64,000 nucleotides of DNA from Nipponacmea schrenckii (lineage: Eukaryota > Mollusca > Gastropoda > Lottiidae). The notes beneath the pieces were generated by a model that made no database searches, was not told the DNA's origin, and worked only from the letters and a program-made list of their open reading frames with translations. The stretch lies in contig JAUJPP010000005.1 of assembly GCA_030562195.1 (NCBI GenBank), forward strand, positions 1,364,001-1,428,000, written 5' to 3'. Position 1 is the first letter of the stretch. Every line of letters starts with the position of its first letter. Of this stretch, positions 1 through 8,706 are shown in pieces. Both the position numbers and the translations under genes were made by a program.

Positions 1-315
1 GTCAAGTCCTTCAAAGATCTATTGAAATCATTGTTGTTATGATGAACAATTGGTGAAGAGTTGCCTCCCTTGAAGTCTAGAATTAAGAATAAGGTTTTAG
101 GTTGCTTCCCTTGGACTTGAAAATTTCTTAATAGCCGATGGTAGCAAATGTCAACCCCCCAGGTCAAAGTTTATCAAAGCTCGAAGCTCGTCCGACTTTC
201 TAAAATATATTTGCTTGTAGATTTCTGTCGGTAGGAAGCCCGACCCACTGTAAACCCCTGTACGTTCCACAAGGGCAGATACATTTTGCATTAGGCCTGT
301 CAATCGCTCACTCAG
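1..315. other. No gene recognised
   Basis: Left edge of the window. No convincing reading frame, splice sites or repeat family was seen before the SINE that follows. Confidence 0.5.
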
Positions 316-652
316 TAAATGAAATGAAACGAGTGGAGTTTTACATCCTACTCTTTTGCACCTTATAGGCTAATGAAGACGGACATGCAGTGTGCAATGA
401 TCGAAATTTTGCCAGGACAGTGGCATTAGCCTACTCTTTTTGCGAATTCCAACTGTCGAGGGATCTTTAACATGCACAGCCTGTAGCACACGGGGCCAAG
501 GTTTATCCCATCCGAACTACTAGCCCCTTTTTCATGTCAGTCCCTCCGACCTGCATCACTGACAAGGGGAAACTGGCCTGAAAATCCGAAAGACCATCTC
601 GACCTTTGCCGGAATTGAACCTTGGTTAACTCACTGAGCCACTGCGGCTCCC
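316..652 (-). repeat. tRNA-derived SINE (full-length copy)
   Basis: A near full-length copy of the commonest dispersed repeat here. On the minus strand it starts with a tRNA-like head: an A-box-like stretch (GTGGCTCAGTGAGTTA) and a B-box-like stretch (GGTTCAATTCC). A body of about 250 bp follows, ending in the shared 3' tail that reads CTCCACTCGTTTCATTTC on that strand. Related copies lie near 12.9, 20.5, 27.3, 40.8, 51.1, 57.8, 58.9, 59.6 and 62.5 kb. Confidence 0.85.
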
Positions 653-973
653 CGTTATCCCAATGTTCTTGCGTTGCTATAATGGACAATAATCTATATT
701 ATCAGTAAGTGTACCGGTCAAGTATATTGTTAATCAGTGCCAGGTGCTCTGCAAAGAACTTCGGCTACTTGTTGGCTTAGTGAAGATACAGCAATTTTAT
801 TAACAAAATTTATTTAGATGATCACAAAACATGGGAAGCGCAAAATATTTACAATACAAAAGTCGATATGCAACAAGATGGCCCGATCCAAATTTAGTCT
901 GCAAGAAGCAAAATATGATAGCTAATAGCTGATATTTCGAAGGCTGTTAAAATGAATGTAAACTTTTGGACTT

Positions 974-2323
974 TCAAGCATAGTTAAAGCTATTGGAATT
1001 CAACGAGAACGATCGCTTTCTGGCCATTCGTTTGAAGATATTCTTGCATTCTTGACGGAATCGCGGACTACAGAAGCCGTAAATAAAAGCGTTCGAGACG
1101 GAGTTGATCAGGAAACTTCTCACTGTTAGATTGTACAGGATCTTTATCAGCAAGCTCTGGCCTTCCAGGAAGCTCTTGTCCAAAGCTTGCACGGCCTTGA
1201 GTATCAGATGCGGTAGGAAGCTGACCAGAAACGTCATGGATATAATGAAAAGCATCAGCGTTGTTTTTCTGAGACGAGCATCGTCAGGCGATCTAGTGAT
1301 CTGCTTGGTCGATACTGTTGACATCTTCCGGTTTGTAGGTAACGGTCGTGCGTCTACAGTCAAAGAATTAGTGTAATCGGAGTCGCTGTCGCCCGACCCT
1401 TGATTAGCTGCGTCTACAACAAACACGTTATTGAGGGATGTCGTGGATATCTTGCGGACTCGAGTTCCGTTTCTAAGTTCTGGCGACGATGACAAAATAC
1501 TAGTGACCGTTTCCTTACGTGAACGTGCGGATACCATTCGCTTCCGGAAGCTGTTTTGTCTTAATATGGCGCGACCAATCATGCCGTAAGCGGTTATCAT
1601 GGATGCAAACGCAATCATGAAAACTATAAATAGTATCACTGTGTATATAAGAGGAATTTTAGTTTTGCTGTACCGGTCGGAAACAGAGCATTCAAGGCCC
1701 GTGATGTTCATAAAACCAGTTTCAACCGTTTTCGGACCGCTTATTAGTAACAATGGCCAGCTGAAAAAAAACGAGGCCACAACGGCACATACGACTGCGT
1801 ACCAGGCTTGTCTGTGCCCTATTTGGCGTTTTAAGGGGTGACATATGCGTCTGTAACGATCATAGCTTACGGCTATAAGCGTAATACCAGATCCTATGGC
1901 TACAAAACTAGTTATTGAACGCATGATCTTACAGCTAGCTGTAAAGGTGTACGTGTACGTAAAACGTATATCAAGTATTTCGCCTGGCATGGCAATAAGG
2001 CAGCAGAATAAATCAAACACCGCTAGTGAAATGACAAAAGTCCGAGTAGAGCTCGGTTTAAACTTAAGAATATGGACGTACAAGACTAACACATTACCAA
2101 CTGTTCCAAGAACCATTAGGATTCCTATAACACTGATCACGGCCCGGAAGTCGTAAGCCTGGAGGTCACTCAGTTCCCGGAGAAAGTCGGACACATTGGG
2201 TGGATCTAGTATTGGCGTGAACATCGTCGTATCATTCTGGTCTCCTCTGGACGTCACTAAGTCTGTTGGTCGTTTCTTTAGCTTGATATATCCAGTAAAA
2301 TTCCAACAGTCCTCGTCATCCAT
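974..2323 (-). CDS. Class A (rhodopsin-like) G-protein-coupled receptor, probable neuropeptide receptor
   Basis: Intronless, 449 codons. Start chosen at the ATG whose complement ends at 2323 (A-rich before, G after); a longer frame would need a TTG start. Seven hydrophobic segments lie at about residues 62-84, 96-115, 131-153, 173-193, 224-248, 354-378 and 400-420. Family marks seen: GNVLVLY in TM1 (N77), a cysteine at the TM3 start (C131) that can pair with C212 in loop 2, SYDRYRR after TM3 (DRY at 155-157), SFLPH in TM6 in place of CWxP, and NAFIYGF in TM7 as the NPxxY variant. The N-terminus has N-glycosylation sequons (NFT, NDT, NVS). The third intracellular loop is long (about 100 residues) and Ser/Thr-rich. 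It should sit in the plasma membrane and couple to a heterotrimeric G protein. The ligand cannot be told; it resembles lophotrochozoan orphan peptide receptors. A minus-strand AATAAA lies near 815-810. Confidence 0.93.
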   Translation of the reverse strand: MDDEDCWNFTGYIKLKKRPTDLVTSRGDQNDTTMFTPILDPPNVSDFLRELSDLQAYDFRAVISVIGILMVLGTVGNVLVLYVHILKFKPSSTRTFVISLAVFDLFCCLIAMPGEILDIRFTYTYTFTASCKIMRSITSFVAIGSGITLIAVSYDRYRRICHPLKRQIGHRQAWYAVVCAVVASFFFSWPLLLISGPKTVETGFMNITGLECSVSDRYSKTKIPLIYTVILFIVFMIAFASMITAYGMIGRAILRQNSFRKRMVSARSRKETVTSILSSSPELRNGTRVRKISTTSLNNVFVVDAANQGSGDSDSDYTNSLTVDARPLPTNRKMSTVSTKQITRSPDDARLRKTTLMLFIISMTFLVSFLPHLILKAVQALDKSFLEGQSLLIKILYNLTVRSFLINSVSNAFIYGFCSPRFRQECKNIFKRMARKRSFSLNSNSFNYA

Positions 2324-2989
2324 TTTTTTTATTTTCAACGGAGATTTTCCACTAACAATCCTTCGTTAAATCTGAAGGAACCAAACGTTTTTCACAAAAC
2401 TCAAGTATGATTATGCTCCGTGTTAATAATATGGATTAAAAATCAGCATTGGTTTAGGAGTGTATAGTGTTATACAATACTTCAAAATCTGTATTGAGGC
2501 GTCCATAAAGATTCACATATCGGCACATTCGTTTTGTCTAAAAAAAAATAACCACAACACAGCGGCGTTTTGTTAAAGGAATTGTAAAATTAACGGTGAC
2601 AAATTAACTCAAATCTTACGGATAACGCTGGTAATTGTTCAACAATGGATAAACTCCGTCGTTCTAAGTCACTCTCTTATTCATAACTCCTTCAAAGATG
2701 ATTCCTTTTTCTCTTATATCGGTACTTGGAGATGTTATAGAAAAATTTCCATTTTCAGAAAACATGAACTGCAAGGAAAATAAGAAGATATTAACAAACT
2801 GAGAATAAAATCGAAGTTTGTCTTTCCTTCCGAACGTATTTTAAGATACGTCAAAGTTCGCCAGGTCATAGCAATGTCGCAATTTTTACATTTTAAATCC
2901 GGTCAGGAAACCGACTGAAGATGTTAACTGAATGTAAACCTAGATATAAATGAATAATAGATTATTGAATTAAAAAACGGGCCAATATT
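2324..2989. other. Upstream region of the GPCR; no gene seen
   Basis: Probable promoter and 5' UTR side of the minus-strand GPCR. No coding frame, repeat family or clear promoter motif was recognised. Confidence 0.4.
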
Positions 2990-3002
2990 ATATGGTGTAA
3001 AA

Positions 3003-3665
3003 ATACTGTACTACTCCGGTCTGTTATTACACACAACGTTTCAACATAGGAGTAGTATACCTGAAATTTCGCCCCGTTATTTATTGTGGCCTCTACCCCT
3101 AAATGTTGCTGAAGAATTAGATTTAAAATGATACTAAAAAAGCTTGATCTGAAAATAAAATGCTTTGCCTCGACCGGTTGTTATTACACACAATGTTTTA
3201 ACAAAGGAGTAGTAGGCCACACCTAAAATTTTGCCCCGTTATTTATTGTGGCCTCTACCCCTAAATGTTGCTACAGGATTAGATTTAAAATGATACTAAA
3301 AAAGCTTGATCTGGAAATAAAATGCTTTGCCTCGACCGGTTGTTATTACACACAACGTTTTAACAAAGGAGTAATATAAGCTTACCTTAAATTTAGCCCC
3401 GTTATTTATTGTACCTCTACCCCTAATGTTGCTGAAGAATTAGATTTAAAATGATTAAAGCAGCTTAATCTGGAAATAAAATGCTTTGCTTCGACCGGTT
3501 GTTATTACACACAACGTTTTAACAAAGGAGTAGTATAAGCTTACCTGAAATTTAGCCCCGTTATTTATTGTGACCTCTACCCCTAAATGTTGCTACAGGA
3601 TTAGAATTAAAATGATACTAAAGCGCCTAATCTGCAAATAAAATGCTTTGCCACAACCGGTTGTT
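3003..3665. repeat. Tandem repeat, about 160-bp unit, four copies
   Basis: Four successive copies of a unit containing TGTTATTACACACAACG, then CCCCGTTATTTATTG, then ATAAAATGCTTTGCC. Unit starts fall near 3020, 3178, 3341 and 3502. Copies differ by a few substitutions and small indels. Confidence 0.88.
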
Positions 3666-4234
3666 TCATTTTTTTTCACCGAGGTGTAATTTCCCAAGAT
3701 TAATACTAAGACATTTTGAAATGTAAAAGTATTTTAAGCCGGCTTAACCAATAAATGTTTTTCAGTTATAATAGATCATACTGAAGCCAATCTGTAAAAG
3801 CATGATTGTGATGGTTTCGTAATTTCCCGGGTTGAAAACTAAGTTCAATATGAATATATTTGTAATATTTTAAAGCTGAGAGTGATTCATTGCCGAGTTC
3901 AAGTTCCCGAGATTAATCAACCCAGTCTGATTAATTTACAGCTCGTTATGACCATAAACAATAATAGATAGAGTTGTAATAACAGAGTGGGTGGTATACG
4001 GGCTAAAGGAACGAGGGTCCCAAAATGGAAAGGGAGGTAAAAAAGGGGGGGGGGCTGGATTTGCCAATCGAACCAGATTGTTTGGTAGGCCTATCACTCA
4101 ATTAGCAAAGAGAGATTACAATCGTTACTTGGTTACGTCGAACAAATAGTGGTCGTGGGTTTTAAGTTTGGTCTGCCAGACAATGCCATGGACCATGCTT
4201 GTCCTAATAAGCCTATGATGTAAATAGGTATGGA

Positions 4235-4600
4235 TAAAAAAGAAAGAAACAACTATATTTTACAAGGATAACAACTTAGATTCACAGTCCCCCGTGACAG
4301 GGATCCTTTCTACCAGCTGGTCCTTTAACAAACCTCTTTAGGGGAGGGGGGCTACATGGATCTTTCTCGGATTATCCGTAGGCCCTACCCATTTACAGCT
4401 GGTTTGACTGGAATAATGAGGATCCTTTCTACCAGCTGGTCCTTGGCCAAACCTCTTGGTATTGATCTTTCCCGGAGTATCCATACCCATTTACAGCTGG
4501 ATGGACTGGAATACTGAGTGAAGATGACTTATTCAAGGTCATCGGACTTTCACACACCGATCGAGATTGGCCGAAAGTAACCGTGAACTTTACTAGTTCA
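4235..4600 (-). repeat. Composite dispersed element with 99-bp tandem units (short copy)
   Basis: On the minus strand this ends with a tail resembling AACCTAAGTTGTTATCC and TTGTTTCTTTCTTT, preceded by about two and a half units holding ACCAGCTGGTAGAAAGGATC, CCAGCTGTAAATGGGTA and AAAGATCAATACCAAGAGG. The opposite end (4520-4575) matches the left end of the copy at 61.4 kb. Other copies: 29.7, 51.8, 53.4 and 61.4 kb. Confidence 0.82.
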
Positions 4601-5045
4601 AAAATAATAGAGTTTTTTCTTTTTTAGGTACAAGAATTCATTCGGTGATGATATTATAAAGAATTATTGTGTAGGCCCTATTGAGAAGAGCTGTTCAACC
4701 TTCTGGAGATTTTCAGGCATCATACTTCTTACTTGAAGTTTAAATTCACAGAAAGCGTTGACAATACAGGGTTTTCATGAGAAGAGTAGGCCTAAGTGTT
4801 TTTTTTCGATCCCGAATTATGTCAATTCTTATATCCCCGTGTGAAGCATATTCAGATAATAACATTGATGAAGGAAAATAAAAAAATAAATCAACATTAA
4901 AGGGCATTAGGTTAATTTTGTCACTTCATTTACCGTGGAAATCAAAACATCATTTAAACATTATGCCTATGCCTATGATTGACAGAAATGTAATGATGTG
5001 TTTTTATGATATACATGTAGTTAATGTGTTTAACAAAATAAATAC

Positions 5046-5112
5046 AGTGAAACCTGGCTATAACGAATCATACGGGATCGAACAAATTAGTTCCTTATAG
5101 CCGAAATTCGTC
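5046..5112 (+). repeat. Short repeat resembling a pogo/Tigger-type terminal repeat
   Basis: Holds CAGTGAAACCTGGCTATAAC and, about 30 bp later, a complementary TTATAGCC. This resembles ends of pogo-like DNA transposons as I remember them. A similar CAGTGAAACCCAGTTATTTC is at 17396. No transposase is attached. Confidence 0.4.
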
Positions 5113-5737
5113 ATATCATTTTCTATGTCCGCCATCGTGGATAAAGTCAAAATTGCCCAGAAATGTGTTAAGGGTGTAATTCTCTATAAAAAGTCTTCTT
5201 CGACACCACCTAAACTTCGCGCTGCGCCTAGTGCACAAATCTTCATGGTGTATTGTTAAACATGAAATGCTATACGTTTCTACGTTTTTACCTTTTTGAA
5301 TTATTCAACATCCATTTTAGGATAAAATAGCGAACTTTAGCTGAATTCATATTTGACTTTGACGAAAATTTGGAAAAAAATGAAAAATTTATATTGGAAA
5401 AAAATGAAAAATGTATATTTTCAGAACAAGTTATTTGTTAAACGTTGGCTATACGTTTCTACCATAATTTAATTTGAATTGTTCAACAGCCATTTTTTTT
5501 CAGGCCACATTTTTAATGAAAATAGCAACACAGAATCACTCAAGTTGAACCAATTACTATAACCATCGCTAACTACCAAACTTGCTTTGTCAAAAATGTT
5601 TAATAAATTATTACAAGATAATTGTCTTTTTACAAGCGACTGGTTAATCCAAGAAAGACTATTTATCGGCGTCTACTGGTGAACACTAAACACGTGCTTT
5701 TCACGTCAGTTTAGATTTTGTTGATCGTATTGTTATA

Positions 5738-5760
5738 GTCATGGGTTCGAGTCCCAGGTG
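5738..5760 (+). other. T-arm-like hairpin (possible tRNA-like remnant)
   Basis: TGGG-TTCGAGT-CCCA gives a four-pair stem with a standard T-loop. No convincing A-box lies at the right distance upstream, so only the B-box half can be supported. It is the outermost element of the tRNA-like cluster. Confidence 0.35.
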
Positions 5761-6054
5761 AAGAATTGAATGGGAGAAAAAATGATTTATTACCAGTCGT
5801 TCCTTCTTCTGATCCTTTTGAAAATTTGAGGTACCATTCCTTAGGCGTTTACCAGCCCACAACAAAAATAAAAAATAGGCCAGCTAATGATTTCAGATAT
5901 ATATTTCAAAGGAAAAATGGAGTAGAAAAATGATCGCATAGATTTCACTCATTCTTGAACATTTGCCGTAGCTGAGTCGATACGGTGGTATACTTTTCTT
6001 AATAAAAAACATAAGGGGACGGTCATATTGGATAAGTAATCAACTTTCATATCA

Positions 6055-6124
6055 GACATGATGGCTCAGTGGTAGAGTGTTGGTCTGGTGTGCGAGAGAC
6101 CCGGGTTCGATTCCCATTGATGGC
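6055..6124 (+). ncRNA. tRNA-like element (plus strand, 1)
   Basis: Acceptor halves GACATGA and TGATGGC pair at five of seven positions. D-stem GCTC/GAGT around a loop containing AGTGGTA. T-loop TTCGATT with three stem pairs. In the middle GGTCT and AGACC could pair over a 10-nt loop, which is not a standard anticodon arm. The next TTTT is 28 nt downstream (6153). Confidence 0.6.
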
Positions 6125-6214
6125 GAAACTTTACAAAGTCTACTTAAAGTAATTTTACATTATTAAATCTTAAGGTTACAGTTATAATGGATAAAAATTC
6201 ACAATTCTTAGTTC

Positions 6215-6295
6215 GACGAGCTGGCCCAGTGGGTTAGTTAGTCAACTTAAAGCCACGGAGTGGCGAAATGCGTGGGTTCGAATCCCATGGGTGGC
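6215..6295 (+). ncRNA. tRNA-like element (plus strand, 2), long variable region
   Basis: 81 nt. A-box-like TGGCCCAGTGGGTTAG and a full five-pair T-stem GTGGG/CCCAT around TTCGAAT. The central part holds a perfect hairpin GCCAC-GGA-GTGGC. The acceptor pairs at about four of seven positions. The size suits a Leu/Ser-type layout, but no T-run follows nearby. Confidence 0.55.
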
Positions 6296-6392
6296 AAGAC
6301 ATCCTAGGCTGTTGACTTTACCCCAGCCTGAAACAAATCTGAGTTACGATCTGCAAAAATGTCTGGCTAGATATTTAAAAACCGAAAGTTGG

Positions 6393-6470
6393 GTTTGAGT
6401 GGGAATCGAACCCGGGACGTTTGAACGATAGAAAAATGTAGGGAGGGATAAACATCTCTACGATCACGGC
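6393..6470 (-). ncRNA. tRNA-like element resembling tRNA-His at its 5' end
   Basis: The minus strand begins GCCGTGATCGTAGAG, close to the start of metazoan tRNA-His as I remember it (GCCGTGATCGTATAG). The T-loop is TTCGATT with GGG/CCC pairs. The middle is diverged and longer than normal. A TTTTT run is 11 nt past the predicted end (plus-strand A-run 6377-6381). Confidence 0.55.
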
Positions 6471-6772
6471 CAAAAAGGCAGGCTTCAAAAATGTGTATGT
6501 AAGTCATATTTAAAGTTCAAAGTAAAAACCTATTATAGTTAGTAACTATCTTCCTCCCTCCACTCTCTTTTAGACAGTTAGGGAACCCGGGCCCCTGTTT
6601 GACCCTCTCTCTTCCTCTTTGACCCTCGTTCACTCTATTGTAACTGTCTTGCCTGCGGCAGGCCCAACGCCTCAACCAAGCATCAGAGATTGGACTCTGA
6701 TTTGTTACTTTAGAGAACCTCTGTCAATGAAGTGATTGGGCAGACATTAGGAATTTTTCTCAAAATCCCTGT

Positions 6773-6855
6773 GTCCAACTTGAGTCTCGAACCCTCACCG
6801 TCGTAGCAGAGTTCTGACACAAGTCCATCCAGCCATCCGTCTAGGCCATAGAGAC
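6773..6855 (-). ncRNA. tRNA-like element (minus strand, 5th in phased array)
   Basis: A-box-like TGGCCTAGACGGATGG with D-stem GCC/GGC, and a B-box-like TTCGAGACTC. TGAG and CTCA can pair around the T-loop. The outer acceptor bases GTC and GAC pair. A TTTT run lies 7 nt past the predicted end (plus strand 6762-6765). Confidence 0.55.
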
Positions 6856-6928
6856 CCGTTCCAAATGGCGATTTAAAACACATATTTAAAGGTAACCTTA
6901 AGATTTGTTTTATCAAAACTTTACAGTT

Positions 6929-6999
6929 GATCTTCACGGGATTCGAACCCGAGCCATTTGTGTCTCACACCGTCGCCTCTACCACTAGACCACCGTGGT
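6929..6999 (-). ncRNA. tRNA-like element (minus strand, 4th in phased array)
   Basis: 71 nt. D-stem GTCT/AGGC pairs fully (one G-T) around AGTGGTAG. T-arm CGGG-TTCGAAT-CCCG is perfect. The acceptor pairs poorly. A TTTT run lies 10 nt past the end (plus strand 6915-6918). The D-arm matches that of the 7223-7293 member. Confidence 0.6.
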
Positions 7000-7071
7000 C
7001 ATGTCTAAACTGGAGGAAATAATAGATATCATTCGTAACTTCAATAAATATTTTATTAAAATCTTTCCTCG

Positions 7072-7147
7072 GTATCCACTGGGGATCGAACCCACGACCA
7101 TCAGATAGAGATATTACCAACACTCTAACCGACCGAGCCACAGAGAC
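7072..7147 (-). ncRNA. tRNA-like element (minus strand, 3rd in phased array), best fold
   Basis: 76 nt. Acceptor halves GTCTCTG and TGGATAC pair at six of seven positions (two G-T). D-stem GCTC/GAGT. T-arm TGGG-TTCGATC-CCCA. A weak anticodon-like arm GGTA-ATATCTC-TATC has a 7-nt loop with T at the position before the triplet. A TTTT run is 10 nt past the end (plus strand 7058-7061). Confidence 0.65.
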
Positions 7148-7222
7148 TCGATGTTGCCACAGTCAATTTACATGCTTATATAGCTGATCTGGAAGTTTGA
7201 AAATGTTCAAAAGATAGTTTAA

Positions 7223-7293
7223 GCTAACGAGGAGGTTCGAACCCCGGATCATTCAGTATCAGACAAACGCCTTTACCACTAGACCACCAAGTC
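7223..7293 (-). ncRNA. tRNA-like element (minus strand, 2nd in phased array)
   Basis: 71 nt. D-stem GTCT/AGGC around AGTGGTAA; T-arm GGGG-TTCGAAC-CTCC. The acceptor ends do not pair well. A TTTT run is 10 nt past the predicted end (plus strand 7209-7212). Confidence 0.58.
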
Positions 7294-7366
7294 GATGAAG
7301 ACGGTGAAAGATTTAAGAGATATATTTGGTGATCCAGCAATGTAAATAATTGATAAAAATCATTTT

Positions 7367-7438
7367 GCTCATCGTAGGAATCGAACCCCCAACCTCTACC
7401 TTTCAAGACTGTCTCGCTATCGACTGAGCCACGAAGGA
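7367..7438 (-). ncRNA. tRNA-like element (minus strand, 1st in phased array)
   Basis: 72 nt. A-box-like GTGGCTCAGTCGATAGCG and T-loop TTCGATT in GGGGGTTCGATTCCTAC. The acceptor pairs at about five of seven positions when shifted by one base. A TTTTT run lies 7 nt past the end (plus strand 7355-7359). Confidence 0.58.
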
Positions 7439-7654
7439 TTGGTTCAAATGTGATCAGTTGACGACCTGTACCCTGGAAGTGAATAGTTTTCAGGCAAAAC
7501 ACAAACTGAGATAACGGTACATGTCACGTGGTTATGTCACGTGGTTTAAGATCCCAATATCCAGCCCCTATTCGCAACCAAACTGAAACTGGTTTCTGTA
7601 TATTGGCTATTGAGTAACGACAAGACTGTTAAAATCACCAATCAATTTCAGCCA

Positions 7655-7739
7655 ACTGCGATGGCTCAATCGATAGCGTGTCGGTTCAGTAAAACGTGCG
7701 GAGAAATTCGACGACCCGAGTTCGACTCCACTGTGAAGA
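7655..7739 (+). ncRNA. tRNA-like element (plus strand, 3)
   Basis: A-box-like TGGCTCAATCGATAGCGTG and B-box-like GAGTTCGACTCC. The A-to-B distance is longer than in standard tRNAs. No T-run follows closely. It is the right edge of the cluster. Confidence 0.5.
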
Positions 7740-8706
7740 ATATAAAAAGGTAAGAATTTAAATTATTTAATGCACAAAACCAATACATAAACAAATCAGA
7801 ATACAAAAAATCAGAATACATAATACAACATATAACTTAATAAAAAGACAAAAAAAAAAACAAAACCAGATCGCTCATAAGGTGATAATTAACTACCCAG
7901 TCACATGAAAAAGATACAAAAAATCATGGCCGTTTTGCAAAAAAAAAGTTTATCATATTTTGTCCTCGTCATAAAAAAAATAAGCTATCAATCATTGCTT
8001 TTAAATTTATACCGTAATGTCCATTCTTTGAATATTTCCAAGTTCAATGATAGTCCATCGTCAACTCGTTGTATTTATCTAGCCACAGCATGAAATGCAC
8101 GTGGAGGTCATTTGAACACAGTAAATAGTGATCATTTGAATCTTGTCCACAATATGGCGATAAGGTTACTTTAATCGAGAGTAAATGAAGAAGACACGAT
8201 CAAGCAAGCCGCATGCTTGGATACACTCAGAGACCTTTTTAAATAATCACCCAAACCGACTAAAATTTCTAAATCAAATTAATGTGTTATTTATATCTGA
8301 ATATCCAATGTCTTACTCAGCTGAGCTTATAATGTGATCATTTCGCCAATACTTGAACGGGTATACATTGATATATTTAGTCAGCATCATCCAGGTACAA
8401 AACCTCGTATACTGTCATAGTATCGAGTTTGTTAGTCTGGATGGCAATGTTTCTCTTCACTATAGTACAAGTAAATCAATCATTAAACTGGTTATCAGAG
8501 TCTATTAACGGTCTTCTATCCAATCAACAAAACATAATACTTGACATCAGAGTCTACTGTCTATTTTAAGACTTGGTTGTAATTGCTATTTATATTAATC
8601 ATATTTCACCATCGTTTGAAAATATATTTTTCTATATAAAGCTTTCCCAATTCACGAATCGTAATACTTCTCAAAACCAGTGGCACTAGGTGTGTGCATC
8701 GCCATC
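7740..8706. other. Upstream region of the RBR ligase
   Basis: No coding frame recognised. Bases 8152-8172 are identical over 21 bases to 9684-9704 inside the downstream coding region. Part of this stretch is probably promoter or 5' UTR, but no motif fixes the transcription start. Confidence 0.4.

Larger units (their letters stand above)
5700..7740. ncRNA. Cluster of tRNA-like elements (candidate Pol III gene array)
   Basis: At least nine separate stretches carry an A-box-like D-arm and a B-box/T-arm with invariant TTCGA: three on the plus strand (6055, 6215, 7655) and six on the minus strand (5' ends near 7438, 7293, 7147, 6999, 6855 and 6470). The first five minus-strand 5' ends are 145, 146, 148 and 144 bp apart. 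Spacers of about 70 nt do not look alike, so this is not a simple tandem repeat. All six minus-strand members have a run of four or five T within 7-11 nt of the predicted 3' end, as Pol III genes do. Clover-leaf quality is partial. Individual members are listed separately. Alternative: a cluster of decayed tRNA genes or SINE heads. Confidence 0.7.

Noticed and set aside
5965..5990. A-box-like AGCTGAGTCGATACGGTGG, considered as another tRNA-like unit
   Set aside because: No B-box at a usable distance, so only half the signal is present.
6541..6700. A seventh minus-strand tRNA-like unit filling the gap in the array
   Set aside because: TGGTTGAGGCGTTGGG could be an A-box, but the nearest B-box-like GGGTTCC lacks the conserved CGA and spacing is wrong.
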